A model generated the notes under the pieces. The model was given only the letters and a program-made list of their open reading frames with translations, did not search any database and had not been told where the DNA came from. A program made the translations under genes and the position numbers. Shown in pieces: positions 45,074 through 53,243 of a DNA stretch of 64,000 nt. Numbering within the stretch: position 1 is the first letter of the stretch; the number at the start of each line of letters is the position of its first letter. The stretch is from Leptospira paudalimensis. Its GTDB lineage: Bacteria; Spirochaetota; Leptospiria; Leptospirales; Leptospiraceae. The stretch covers positions 535,231 through 599,230 of the forward strand of contig NZ_JAMQPR010000001.1 in the NCBI RefSeq assembly GCF_026151345.1, read 5' to 3'.

Positions 45074-46150
45074 ATGAATACAGATAAAGAAAAATATTTC
45101 CAACGCCAAACCTTAGTTCCTGAAATTGGACAAGAGGGTCAAAAAAAATGGAACGAATCTTCAGTTCTTATCATTGGAGTTGGTGGTTTAGGATGTCCTT
45201 CTGCTTTGCAACTTGCATTGTCTGGGATCGGTCGAATTGGTCTAATGGATTTTGATGTGGTTGATGTTTCCAATCTGCATCGGCAAACATTGTTTACATG
45301 GAAAGATATTGGTCGAAAAAAGGTAGAGGTAGCCACTGAAGTACTTAAAAATCACGTTCCATGGTTACAGATAGAAATTTATTCGGAATTTTTGAATCCG
45401 AAGTCTAACATTGATTTTTTGGATACATGGGATATAGTGTTGGATTGCACAGATACTATCCTATCAAAGTATACAATCAATGAAATTTGTTTATCAAAAA
45501 AGATTCCTCTTGTAACTGCTTCTGTTTTTAAAACAAGTGCTCAATTTGCTATTTTTTCTGGAGTCGGGAAACCATGTTATCGTTGTTTGTTTCCGGATTT
45601 AAGTGAAGGTGATACATTGAGTTGTAATGAGGGAGGTGTATTGGGAATTCAGGCAACATTAGCAGGAACTTACCAAGCTTCTTTGGCATTGCAATATTTG
45701 TTAAATCCGAATCAAATTGATTTCAATTCTGTTTATTTTTTAGAATGGAATCCACTTTCTTTTTACCAGTCAAAAGTGGAAAAAAATCCTGAATGTACTG
45801 CTTGTGGCAGTCATCATAAACAGATTCAAAACAAAGGGTTGAACCAAGAGATAGATGTGGAAGGTTTTTTGAGGCTGAAGTTAAATACTTCTGTTACACT
45901 GCTCGATGTAAGAGAAAATGAAGAGATTATACAATCTCCCATACCTGAAACATTTTGTTTTCCTCTTTCTGTATTAGAAAAAGGAAAGTTACCAGATTTG
46001 AAATATGACCAAACGATTGTTTGCTTATGCGAAACTGGAGTTCGTTCCAAAAAAGCTCTTTCTTATCTTTCAAAATTTAAAAGTAAATATTCTTTGATCG
46101 GAGGTCGCAAAGTATTGTCCCAATATTTGAATGATCACAAACCTTACTAA
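45074..46150 (+). CDS. moeB: MoeB/ThiF-type adenylyltransferase with rhodanese domain
   Basis: 358 residues. N-terminal E1-like domain: ATP loop GVGGLGCPSALQLALSG, MDFDVVDVSNLHRQ, a zinc pair of C-x2-C motifs (CYRC and CTAC) and the catalytic-type Cys in GDTLSCNEGG. From about residue 265 a rhodanese domain follows with active loop VCLCETGVRSKKAL. Known: MoeB adenylates the MoaD C-terminus; MOCS3-like fusions also deliver the sulfur through their rhodanese part. Inference: it both activates and may thiolate MoaD. Divergent from moaA; its 3' end overlaps the oxidoreductase gene by 4 bp. Confidence 0.9.
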   Translation: MNTDKEKYFQRQTLVPEIGQEGQKKWNESSVLIIGVGGLGCPSALQLALSGIGRIGLMDFDVVDVSNLHRQTLFTWKDIGRKKVEVATEVLKNHVPWLQIEIYSEFLNPKSNIDFLDTWDIVLDCTDTILSKYTINEICLSKKIPLVTASVFKTSAQFAIFSGVGKPCYRCLFPDLSEGDTLSCNEGGVLGIQATLAGTYQASLALQYLLNPNQIDFNSVYFLEWNPLSFYQSKVEKNPECTACGSHHKQIQNKGLNQEIDVEGFLRLKLNTSVTLLDVRENEEIIQSPIPETFCFPLSVLEKGKLPDLKYDQTIVCLCETGVRSKKALSYLSKFKSKYSLIGGRKVLSQYLNDHKPY

Positions 46151-48303
46151 CTTGAAATTTTCAAAATTTTTACTTGTATCCCACTAAACGCAGCATTTCC
46201 AGAAAACTCATCAATCGACTGATCGTCTGTTAAGTCATTGATGCTAACACCAGAAAATTGAGTTGCAACCTTCTGGCTTGTACCACTTCGATTGTGTCCA
46301 AATCCATGGGGAATACTCACGACACCTTTCATCAATTCATCTGTAATTTCGACTGGTATTTGTAACTTTCCAACTTTTGATTCAACGATTACTTCTTCAT
46401 GATTTGAGATTCCCAAAAAACTTGCATCATCTGGATGAACCATCATCGTACACCTTGGTTTACCTGTCATCAGTTTGGGTAAATTATGCATCCAAGAATT
46501 ATTATTTCGTAAATGCCTTCTTCCAATTAATAAAAATGGAAAATTCGAATGACCAATATTTAAGTGTTCATTGAATTTTGTTTTTAATCTAGGAATATCA
46601 TTTTGTAATAAAGGAGGATAGAGTTGGATTTTTTTATCTTCTGTGTAAAGTCTATCCGGAAATGATTTTTTGAGTGGTCCTAAATCGATTCCATGAGGAC
46701 TATTTTTTAGCAGTTCCAAACTCATCTGAATTTCAGTATTATTTTTGCTTCCGTAAGGACCTGATTTTAATGCATGGTCAATGATGCTAGCAGGCGTTAG
46801 TTTTGTCCTTATCAACTCAGTTGGTAACTCCTTCCCAGTACGTAAGAGTTCGATTCGTTTTGTCAAATCGGAGAAAATTTCCCAATCATGCAACATTCCT
46901 TCTTCAGGAGGGAATAAAGGTTGGTTATAACGCGAAGTATTTCTGACAGCAAATACATTGAATATTAAATCGTAATGATCATGTTCTAGGGTAGATGTTG
47001 GAGGCAAAATATAATGAGCATGTTTTGTAGTTTCGTTTATATAAAAATCGAAACTAATCATTAGATCAAGTTGAGACAATGCTTTTTCAAGTTTGGATCC
47101 GTTAGGAGTGGATAAAACAGGATTCCCAGCTGATGTTGCTAATGCTCGAATTTGACCTTCTCCTTCCGTTAAGATTTCTTCCGCTAAAGCTGAGACAGGT
47201 AATTCATCGTTGAATTCCGGAAGTTTTCTCACTCGTGATTGATAAGTATTAAAACTTCCAGGTGAAGATCTCATCGTCGAGCCTTCTCCTACTAAATCAA
47301 CGGCAGGCAATGTAAACATGGCACCACCTTCTTTGTCTAAATTTCCAGTGACAATATTGATGACATTGATCAGCCATTGGCACAAAGCACCAAATTCTTG
47401 TGTGGAAACACCAACTCTCCCATAACAAACAGCAGACGAGGCATTCACAAACTCCAACGCAATTTTTTCGATTGTATCCATCGGTATCCCAGTGATTTTA
47501 GAAACAACACTTGGATGGAATTCTTTCGCTAAACTTATTATAGAATTCAAATCTTTCTCTTTGATTAGTGCGTTTGGTTTGTTTCGTTTTTTATCAAATA
47601 TTACGTTTAATAGTGAAAGTAAGAAAAAAACATCCGTTCCTGGTTTGATAAAAATATGTTCGTTTGCATGTTCTGCTGTTTCCGTTTTTCTTGGGTCTAT
47701 TACTACATATTTTCCACCTCTGTCTTGGATTGCTTTTAATCTTTTTTTAACATCTGGAACTGTCATCAAGCTACCATTAGATGCAAATGGATTTCCGCCT
47801 AAAATAAGAAAGTATACAGTGCGATCAATGTCTGGGATTGGTACAAGTAATTGATGACCGAACATCAAATAGGAAAGAAGTTGGTGGGGAAGTTGGTCAA
47901 CTGAAGTTGCAGAGAAATTATTTTTTGTTTTGATCCGACTGACAAATCTTTGTCCATATAACATCGAACCATAATTATGAACATTTGGATTTCCATTGTA
48001 GATGGCAACAACATCATTCCCATACCTTGATTGTAGTTCTACAATTTGTTTTGCGATATCGGAAAGTGCCTCTACCCAAGAAACTTTTTCCCAACCTGAT
48101 TTAGTTCTTTTGAGAGGGAATTTAATTCGATCAGGATCTTCGTATAAACTTTTTAGTTCGGGACCTTTTGGGCAAATATGCCCTCTACTGAACTGATCAA
48201 GAGAGTCACCTTTAAAATTTTGAATGATCCCATTTTTGATTTCGATTTGGAGCCCGCACATGGCCTCACATAAATTACAGGAACGATAATGTGTTTGATC
48301 CAT
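46147..48303 (-). CDS. Molybdopterin oxidoreductase, DMSO-reductase family
   Basis: 718 residues; AGGAGA lies 7 nt before the ATG. A [4Fe-4S] site opens the protein (CNLCEAMCGLQ, HICPKG), followed by the molybdopterin domains (VVIDPRKTETAEHAN, GVSTQEFGALCQWLINVINI) and a C-terminal dinucleotide-binding domain (VHPDDASFLGISN, IPHGFGHNRSG). At the position where NasA has a Mo-ligand cysteine (SRLCMSS) this protein reads SATSVDQ, so a serine ligand or none is likely. It follows narK by 93 bp. Substrate unknown; a role in nitrate use is only suggested by position. Confidence 0.8.
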   Translation of the reverse strand: MDQTHYRSCNLCEAMCGLQIEIKNGIIQNFKGDSLDQFSRGHICPKGPELKSLYEDPDRIKFPLKRTKSGWEKVSWVEALSDIAKQIVELQSRYGNDVVAIYNGNPNVHNYGSMLYGQRFVSRIKTKNNFSATSVDQLPHQLLSYLMFGHQLLVPIPDIDRTVYFLILGGNPFASNGSLMTVPDVKKRLKAIQDRGGKYVVIDPRKTETAEHANEHIFIKPGTDVFFLLSLLNVIFDKKRNKPNALIKEKDLNSIISLAKEFHPSVVSKITGIPMDTIEKIALEFVNASSAVCYGRVGVSTQEFGALCQWLINVINIVTGNLDKEGGAMFTLPAVDLVGEGSTMRSSPGSFNTYQSRVRKLPEFNDELPVSALAEEILTEGEGQIRALATSAGNPVLSTPNGSKLEKALSQLDLMISFDFYINETTKHAHYILPPTSTLEHDHYDLIFNVFAVRNTSRYNQPLFPPEEGMLHDWEIFSDLTKRIELLRTGKELPTELIRTKLTPASIIDHALKSGPYGSKNNTEIQMSLELLKNSPHGIDLGPLKKSFPDRLYTEDKKIQLYPPLLQNDIPRLKTKFNEHLNIGHSNFPFLLIGRRHLRNNNSWMHNLPKLMTGKPRCTMMVHPDDASFLGISNHEEVIVESKVGKLQIPVEITDELMKGVVSIPHGFGHNRSGTSQKVATQFSGVSINDLTDDQSIDEFSGNAAFSGIQVKILKISS

Positions 48304-48341
48304 ATTTCTCTCCTAAGACAAAAAGTTTAGAAAAGAAATTT

Positions 48342-48371
48342 TTGAGAGACAAGTTTAAATTTGTCTCTCAA
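48342..48371 (-). terminator. Intercistronic hairpin between narK and the oxidoreductase gene
   Basis: An 11-bp perfect stem (TTGAGAGACAA / TTGTCTCTCAA) with an 8-nt loop, followed on the minus strand by AAAAATTTCTTTT. It lies 25 bp after the narK stop and 39 bp before the downstream start. It may end narK transcripts or reduce read-through. Confidence 0.55.
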
Positions 48372-48396
48372 TCAAAAATTGGGTTCGCTTTTGAAG

Positions 48397-49752
48397 TTAG
48401 TTTGCTGTTGCCAATTCCGCTTTTTTCTCTCCCTGCGGTATGATTTGGTTCATTTCTTCGCCAACTTCTTTCTCTTCTTCCATTGTGAATCGAACTAATA
48501 AGGCAAAAAAGGAAGAGACAGTTACGATCACACCTATGATTAAGAGTGCATTTTGGTAACTGACTTCTCCTCGGAACAAAAATCCGGCTGATACTGCCCC
48601 CACGTTCCCACCAGCACCAACAATACCTGATACAGCACCGATTGCTTTTTTGTTAACAAAGGGAACTACAGAAAATGTTGCACCTTCTGACATCTGCACA
48701 AATAAACTGAAAACAATCATGGAAGAGATAGCAAGGATAAGTGATGTCATTTGAGAAAACAAGATCAAACAAATTCCTTCACCAGCAAGAGCCGCAGATA
48801 ACCAGATCACTCGCCCACGTAATCCCCATTTGATACCAAATTTATCTCCAAAAACTCCACCTAACGTTCTTGCAAAGAGATTCATTAAACCGAAAAGTCC
48901 TGCGATAAGTCCTGCTGTAGCTGGAGTTAATTTAAACTGATCTACGTAATACAAAGCTGCAATGTTGTTAATTGTTAGTTCAATTCCGAAACAAGCTCCA
49001 TATGCTAAAAATAATAGCCAAACTCTAGAGTCATTTATCACCAAAAGAAAGTTAGATAGTGTATTTTTTTTACCACCTTGGAATGTAGGATACGATTCTT
49101 TGATGTCTTTAAAATTTCCACCAGGTGTATCTTGGGTACCGAAGTAATAAATAATTCCCATTACAAATAATGCTATTCCAGGAACTACCATGGCAAGTCT
49201 CCATGAAACACCAGTCGTAAATCCAAATGCGACAAAAAAGCCAAATATAATTGGCATTACCATCTGTGTCACACCACCACCTAAATTTCCCCAACCAGCG
49301 GTTGTAGCATTAGCTGTACCAATAATGTTAGGTGCAAACATAACCGATGTATGATACTGAGTGATCACAAATGATGCTCCTATAGCACCGATTGCCAAAC
49401 GTAAAAGTAGAATTGATAAATAACTGTCAGCTAGTCCTATGGACATAACGGGAATAGATCCGAAAATTAACAAAAAAGTGTATGCGATTCTTGGTCCAAT
49501 TTTATCACATAACCATCCAATTAATAGTCGCATAAATATTGTTATTGCAACAGAGGCAATAATGATATTTCCTATTTGTGCTTTAGTGAGAGAAAGTTCT
49601 TCTCTGACATAAACCATAAGTGGTGCAATTCCAAACCATCCAAAAAAACATAGAAAAAATGCAATCCAAGTGAGGTGGAATGTCCTCATTTGGGGAGTAT
49701 TGAAACTGAATAAATCGATCTTAGTTGCTTTCGCATGAGGTGTAATCGTCAC
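48397..49752 (-). CDS. narK: Nitrate/nitrite transporter NarK family
   Basis: 451 residues from a GTG (AAGGAG about 10 nt upstream). Twelve membrane segments. Both nitrate signature motifs are visible (AGWGNLGGGVTQ and GAGGNVGAVSAG), and arginines that contact nitrate in NarK proteins occur in FMRLLIGWLCDKIG and FARTLGGVFGD. Inference: brings nitrate in for the assimilatory reductase NasA. The upstream sigma54-type promoter (49783-49799) predicts a 20-nt leader, and an upstream activator-like site lies at 49916-49935. Confidence 0.9.
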   Translation of the reverse strand: MTITPHAKATKIDLFSFNTPQMRTFHLTWIAFFLCFFGWFGIAPLMVYVREELSLTKAQIGNIIIASVAITIFMRLLIGWLCDKIGPRIAYTFLLIFGSIPVMSIGLADSYLSILLLRLAIGAIGASFVITQYHTSVMFAPNIIGTANATTAGWGNLGGGVTQMVMPIIFGFFVAFGFTTGVSWRLAMVVPGIALFVMGIIYYFGTQDTPGGNFKDIKESYPTFQGGKKNTLSNFLLVINDSRVWLLFLAYGACFGIELTINNIAALYYVDQFKLTPATAGLIAGLFGLMNLFARTLGGVFGDKFGIKWGLRGRVIWLSAALAGEGICLILFSQMTSLILAISSMIVFSLFVQMSEGATFSVVPFVNKKAIGAVSGIVGAGGNVGAVSAGFLFRGEVSYQNALLIIGVIVTVSSFFALLVRFTMEEEKEVGEEMNQIIPQGEKKAELATAN

Positions 49753-49782
49753 GGGAATGATTCTCCTTATGTAAGATTACTT

Positions 49783-49799
49783 TGCAAAAAGTGTACCAA
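49783..49799 (-). promoter_or_regulatory. Sigma54 promoter of narK
   Basis: Minus strand TTGGTACACTTTTTGCA: GG and GC separated by exactly 10 bp, close to the -24/-12 consensus. It predicts a start near 49772, 20 nt before the GTG. Confidence 0.75.
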
Positions 49800-49915
49800 A
49801 TGTCCATTTTGGTATGGCTTGTAAAAAGCTTAAAAACTAGTGTTTTTTAAGCATAAAGAATGAGAAAGGAGATGAATCACTTAAGAAAATAAGAATTGTA
49901 TAAAATACGAAATAT

Positions 49916-49935
49916 ATGTGTACGGAACGTACAAT
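49916..49935. promoter_or_regulatory. Probable enhancer-binding-protein site upstream of narK
   Basis: ATGTGTACGGAACGTACAAT. The core TGTACGGAACGTACA is palindromic. It is centred about 154 bp before the predicted narK start, and 15 of its 20 bases match the site at 56032-56051. The distance is normal for a sigma54 activator site. Confidence 0.6.
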
Positions 49936-49950
49936 TTGATGAGATTTAAT

Positions 49951-51141
49951 TTACCAAGGCAAAAACTCGATTACTTGTTCGGAGTTCAATTCTTTTGATT
50001 CACTTGGAAAGATGCCAAGTCCATCTGAGTTTCTACCTGCTTTGATATCTCCGCTTCCATTAAAGGGAATAGAAACCAAATATGTTTTTTCTTTTGTTAC
50101 CAATTGAACGGGAAAAAACTCTGTTAGGTTATGTTTTTTCTTTTTTGAATCAAGGACTGGGAACTTCAAACTTGATTCTCGTTGTTGAGAAAATGAAGCT
50201 CTCAAATAAGGATCGATAAAAATGCGAAAACATGTTTGTACACTAAAGGGATTACCGGGAAGCCCAAAAACAATCGTGTTATCTTTTTTGCCAAACCAAA
50301 TTGGTTTTCCCGGTTTAATGGCAGTTTTGTGAAAGATATTCTTCACTCCTAACTTCGTTAGTAAATTAGGGACTAAATCTTTTTCTCCCATCGAAACACC
50401 ACCAGATAAAATTAATACATCGGATTCCAATCCATCTTTTATGGTGCTTTCCATTTGGATTTGATCATCAGGTACATGAGTAATTTGATCGGGGATGATT
50501 CCGAATTTTAATAACGAGGTCGAAATCGTTACTGAATTTGAATCACGGATTTGATGGGGAAGTGGATTTTCATGTATAGGAACAACTTCATTCCCTGTTG
50601 AAATGATTCGTACTTTAGGGAACGAAAACACAGAAACATTCGCTTTACCTACACTCGCGAGCAAAGAAATTTCAGAAAGACGTAGTTGAGTTCCAATCGA
50701 TAGGAGCGAATCCCCTTTTTTTGCATCTTCACCTTGTTTTGCGATATTTTGCCATTGAAATACCTGTTCCATTGGAAAGGAGACGTATCGAATCCCATTT
50801 GTTTCTGAAAGGTTGGCATCTTCTATTTTGATCACAACATCGTACCCGTCCGGGACTGGGGCACCAGTCATAATGCGGATCACCGACTCATTCGGAAGTT
50901 TAGAAAGGGTGAAACCTGCGTGTAGTTCTCTATTATACTGAAATTGTTTTCCTTTCGAATATTCTTTGTAAGAAATTGCGAATCCATCCATCGCAGAACG
51001 ATGAAAAGGTGGATAATCGCGATCTGCAAAAATTTCTTCAGACAAAACTCTACCTAATGCATGGTTAAGTGGTATAAGTTCTGAACCAAAGGATTTTGAT
51101 TCATTGAGTATCAAATCGATTGCTTCTGAATAGGAGATCAA
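49951..51141 (-). CDS. moeA: Molybdopterin molybdenumtransferase MoeA
   Basis: 396 residues. Signature stretches: YPPFHRSAMDGFAI, ISTGNEVV, ILSGGVSMGEKDLV and GLPGNPFSVQ. It inserts molybdate into molybdopterin. Its start overlaps the moaCB stop by 4 bp; it is the last gene of the nirB-nirD-cobA-moaCB-moeA operon, so cofactor maturation is co-expressed with nitrite reductase. Confidence 0.93.
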   Translation of the reverse strand: MISYSEAIDLILNESKSFGSELIPLNHALGRVLSEEIFADRDYPPFHRSAMDGFAISYKEYSKGKQFQYNRELHAGFTLSKLPNESVIRIMTGAPVPDGYDVVIKIEDANLSETNGIRYVSFPMEQVFQWQNIAKQGEDAKKGDSLLSIGTQLRLSEISLLASVGKANVSVFSFPKVRIISTGNEVVPIHENPLPHQIRDSNSVTISTSLLKFGIIPDQITHVPDDQIQMESTIKDGLESDVLILSGGVSMGEKDLVPNLLTKLGVKNIFHKTAIKPGKPIWFGKKDNTIVFGLPGNPFSVQTCFRIFIDPYLRASFSQQRESSLKFPVLDSKKKKHNLTEFFPVQLVTKEKTYLVSIPFNGSGDIKAGRNSDGLGIFPSESKELNSEQVIEFLPW

Positions 51142-52052
51142 TGACCTTCCCCTCTCATCATTTTTTTTGCATGGAAAACAGCTGGTAAAATTGCTGTTAT
51201 ACTCTCTCGTGCTCCGTTGCTACTCCCAGGTACTGCGATAATAACCGTTTTTCCAATACTACCTGCAACTGATCTTGATAACATGGCAAAAGGAGTTCTA
51301 TCTTGTCCGAAGGATCTCATGGTTTCTGCAATACCTGGAATTTCTTTTTCAAACATTGGTTGGATGGTATCGGTTGTGTTATCTCTTGGGCCAAGACCCG
51401 TTCCTCCAGTGGTAATGATAAGATCTATTTTTTCTTTTGTCCAAGTAGATATAGTTTGTTCAATTTCTTTTGGTTCATCGGGTACAATTTTGATTTCTAA
51501 AACTTGAACACCTTCGTTATTTAGAAGTTCGGCGATGATTTTACCAGATCCATCTTCTTTTTTTCCAGAAAAACATGAGTCCGAACACACTAATATCTTT
51601 GCAGTTGAACCATCTGCAAACTTTGAAATTTGTTTGTCGGTTTTCCCACCTTTTTTCTCCAAGAGCCGAACATTTGAAATTTCTAATGATTTATCAATCG
51701 GTTTTAATAGATCATAAATTACAAGTGTTGCCACAGTCACACCTGTTAATGCTTCCATTTCGATTCCTGTTTTTCCTATGGATTTCGCTTGGGTTGTGAT
51801 ACGAACTGCATTTTTATCTTCAATGATTTCAAATTGGATCGAAAAAGAATCAATGGGAACAGGATGGCAATGTGGAATGAGTTCTGATGTTTTTTTTGCG
51901 CCTAACAGAGCCGCTGCTTTTGCCACTCCAAACAAATCACCTTTAGGTAAAGTATTTGATTTGATCCTTTGTATAGTTTCTTTTTGGCAGTAGACAAAAC
52001 CTTCGGCTTCTGCATACCGGAGTGTGGTTCTTTTTCCCGTGATATCGTTCAT
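51138..52052 (-). CDS. moaCB: Fused MoaC-MoaB molybdenum cofactor protein
   Basis: 304 residues. N-terminal part (1-145) is MoaC, cyclic pyranopterin monophosphate synthase: MNDITGKRTTLRYAEAEG, KGDLFGVAKAAALLGAKK, IPHCHPVPI and GIEMEALTGVT. C-terminal part (about 150-300) is MoaB, molybdopterin adenylyltransferase-like: VCSDSCFSGKKEDGSG, TTGGTGLGPRD and VPGSSNGARESI. Stand-alone MoaC has an additional N-terminal 10-15 residues that are missing here. Known: such MoaCB fusions exist in several bacteria. It combines an early and a late step of cofactor synthesis. Overlaps moeA by 4 bp; cobA precedes it by 9 bp. Confidence 0.92.
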   Translation of the reverse strand: MNDITGKRTTLRYAEAEGFVYCQKETIQRIKSNTLPKGDLFGVAKAAALLGAKKTSELIPHCHPVPIDSFSIQFEIIEDKNAVRITTQAKSIGKTGIEMEALTGVTVATLVIYDLLKPIDKSLEISNVRLLEKKGGKTDKQISKFADGSTAKILVCSDSCFSGKKEDGSGKIIAELLNNEGVQVLEIKIVPDEPKEIEQTISTWTKEKIDLIITTGGTGLGPRDNTTDTIQPMFEKEIPGIAETMRSFGQDRTPFAMLSRSVAGSIGKTVIIAVPGSSNGARESITAILPAVFHAKKMMRGEGH

Positions 52053-52061
52053 TCCTATCCC

Positions 52062-52853
52062 TTATATTGGAGATAGAATTGAAGCACAGCCATTTTTTAA
52101 TGTTTTTAATTCTTCATATAATCGAACAATCTCTCCAACGACGATGATCGCAGGTGACTTCACATTGTTTTCTTCTACAATGGTCTCCATTGTTTCCAGA
52201 TTCCCTGTAAAAACTCGTTCTGATTCTAAGGTGGCATTTTGAATCACAGCCATTTTTGTATCTTTTGGATTCCCTGAATTGATCAGTTCGGAAACAATCG
52301 TTCCAAGCGAATTTAAACCCATATAAATGATAATGGTTTTCCCGATACAGTTTACGTTCTGAAAGGAATCAGAATTGACTCCGTCTTTTTTGTGGCCTGA
52401 TAAAAATAAAATTTCCCTTGCATAATCTCTATGTGTTAAAGGAAATCCAAGTGAAGCTGCAACACCCGAAGCTGCTGTGATACCTGCAACTATTTCACAT
52501 TGGATTCCTTCTTGGAGAAGGGATGCAACTTCTTCTCCAACTCTACCAAAAATTAAAGGATCCCCTCCTTTTAATCTAACAATAGTATTATGATCATGAG
52601 TTGCTTGGATGAGTTTTTGATTGATTTCATCTTGTAGACAACTATGAATTCCCGATCGTTTTCCTACATAAACCATCTGAATCCTTTTCCTACACACTCC
52701 TAAGATCCGAGGTGAAACCAAATCATCATAAAAAACAATATCTGCTTTTCGAAGAATTTTTAATGCTTTGATGGTGAGTAACTCTGGGTCTCCAGGTCCA
52801 GCTCCCACAAGGAATACCTTACCACGTTTTTCATTTGGAAAAGTGGCTTTCAT
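52062..52853 (-). CDS. cobA: Uroporphyrinogen-III C-methyltransferase (SUMT)
   Basis: 263 residues. SAM-dependent methylase motifs: VGAGPGDPELLTIKA near residue 15, YDDLVS, LKGGDPLIFGRVGEEV and GITAASGVAASLGFPLTHR. It makes precorrin-2, the precursor of the siroheme needed by NirB. No dehydrogenase/ferrochelatase domain (CysG N-terminal type) is fused, so those steps must be encoded elsewhere. It overlaps nirD by 4 bp and lies within the nitrite-reductase operon. Confidence 0.92.
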   Translation of the reverse strand: MKATFPNEKRGKVFLVGAGPGDPELLTIKALKILRKADIVFYDDLVSPRILGVCRKRIQMVYVGKRSGIHSCLQDEINQKLIQATHDHNTIVRLKGGDPLIFGRVGEEVASLLQEGIQCEIVAGITAASGVAASLGFPLTHRDYAREILFLSGHKKDGVNSDSFQNVNCIGKTIIIYMGLNSLGTIVSELINSGNPKDTKMAVIQNATLESERVFTGNLETMETIVEENNVKSPAIIVVGEIVRLYEELKTLKNGCASILSPI

Positions 52854-53230
52854 GATGAGACACCAAGCTCACGAAGCAGGGTTGATTCCATTTCTAAATA
52901 AACAGAACCATTTTCTAGAATGACATTGTATAAATTAATTTTTAAGTTTTCGTCATTCAAACACTCACCTGATTGAAGTGAAAAGTTCCGTTTGTGAAGT
53001 GGGCAAACAACTTTTGCTTCTCCATTGCTATCTCCAAGTAAACCTCTAGATAAAACCATATCACCGGTGTGGGGGCATGCATTATCACAAGCATACCATT
53101 CATTTCTTGACTCAAAGTAAAAAATGGCAATTTGTTTGTTCCCGATTTTTGCACTGACTCCACCTTCTTTTTCAAAGTCTGAAACTGGACCAATGAATAC
53201 TTTTTCTTTTGTACTTTGATTTGCTAACAT
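52850..53230 (-). CDS. nirD: Nitrite reductase small subunit NirD
   Basis: 126 residues, a Rieske-like fold. The pattern of CPHTGDMVLSRG and CPLHKRNFSLQSGECL keeps the C-x-H and C-x-x-H ligand pairs, so a [2Fe-2S] cluster is plausible, although many NirD lack it. The start lies 13 bp after the nirB stop and the gene overlaps cobA by 4 bp. It accompanies the large subunit NirB in NADH-dependent reduction of nitrite to ammonium. Confidence 0.88.
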   Translation of the reverse strand: MLANQSTKEKVFIGPVSDFEKEGGVSAKIGNKQIAIFYFESRNEWYACDNACPHTGDMVLSRGLLGDSNGEAKVVCPLHKRNFSLQSGECLNDENLKINLYNVILENGSVYLEMESTLLRELGVSS

Positions 53231-53243
53231 GATATCGTCTCCT

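Noticed and set aside
49792..49806. TGTAC-N4-TGTCC box before narK, first read as a third copy of the activator site
   Set aside because: It coincides with the -24 region of the sigma54 promoter (49783-49799), which explains the bases better.
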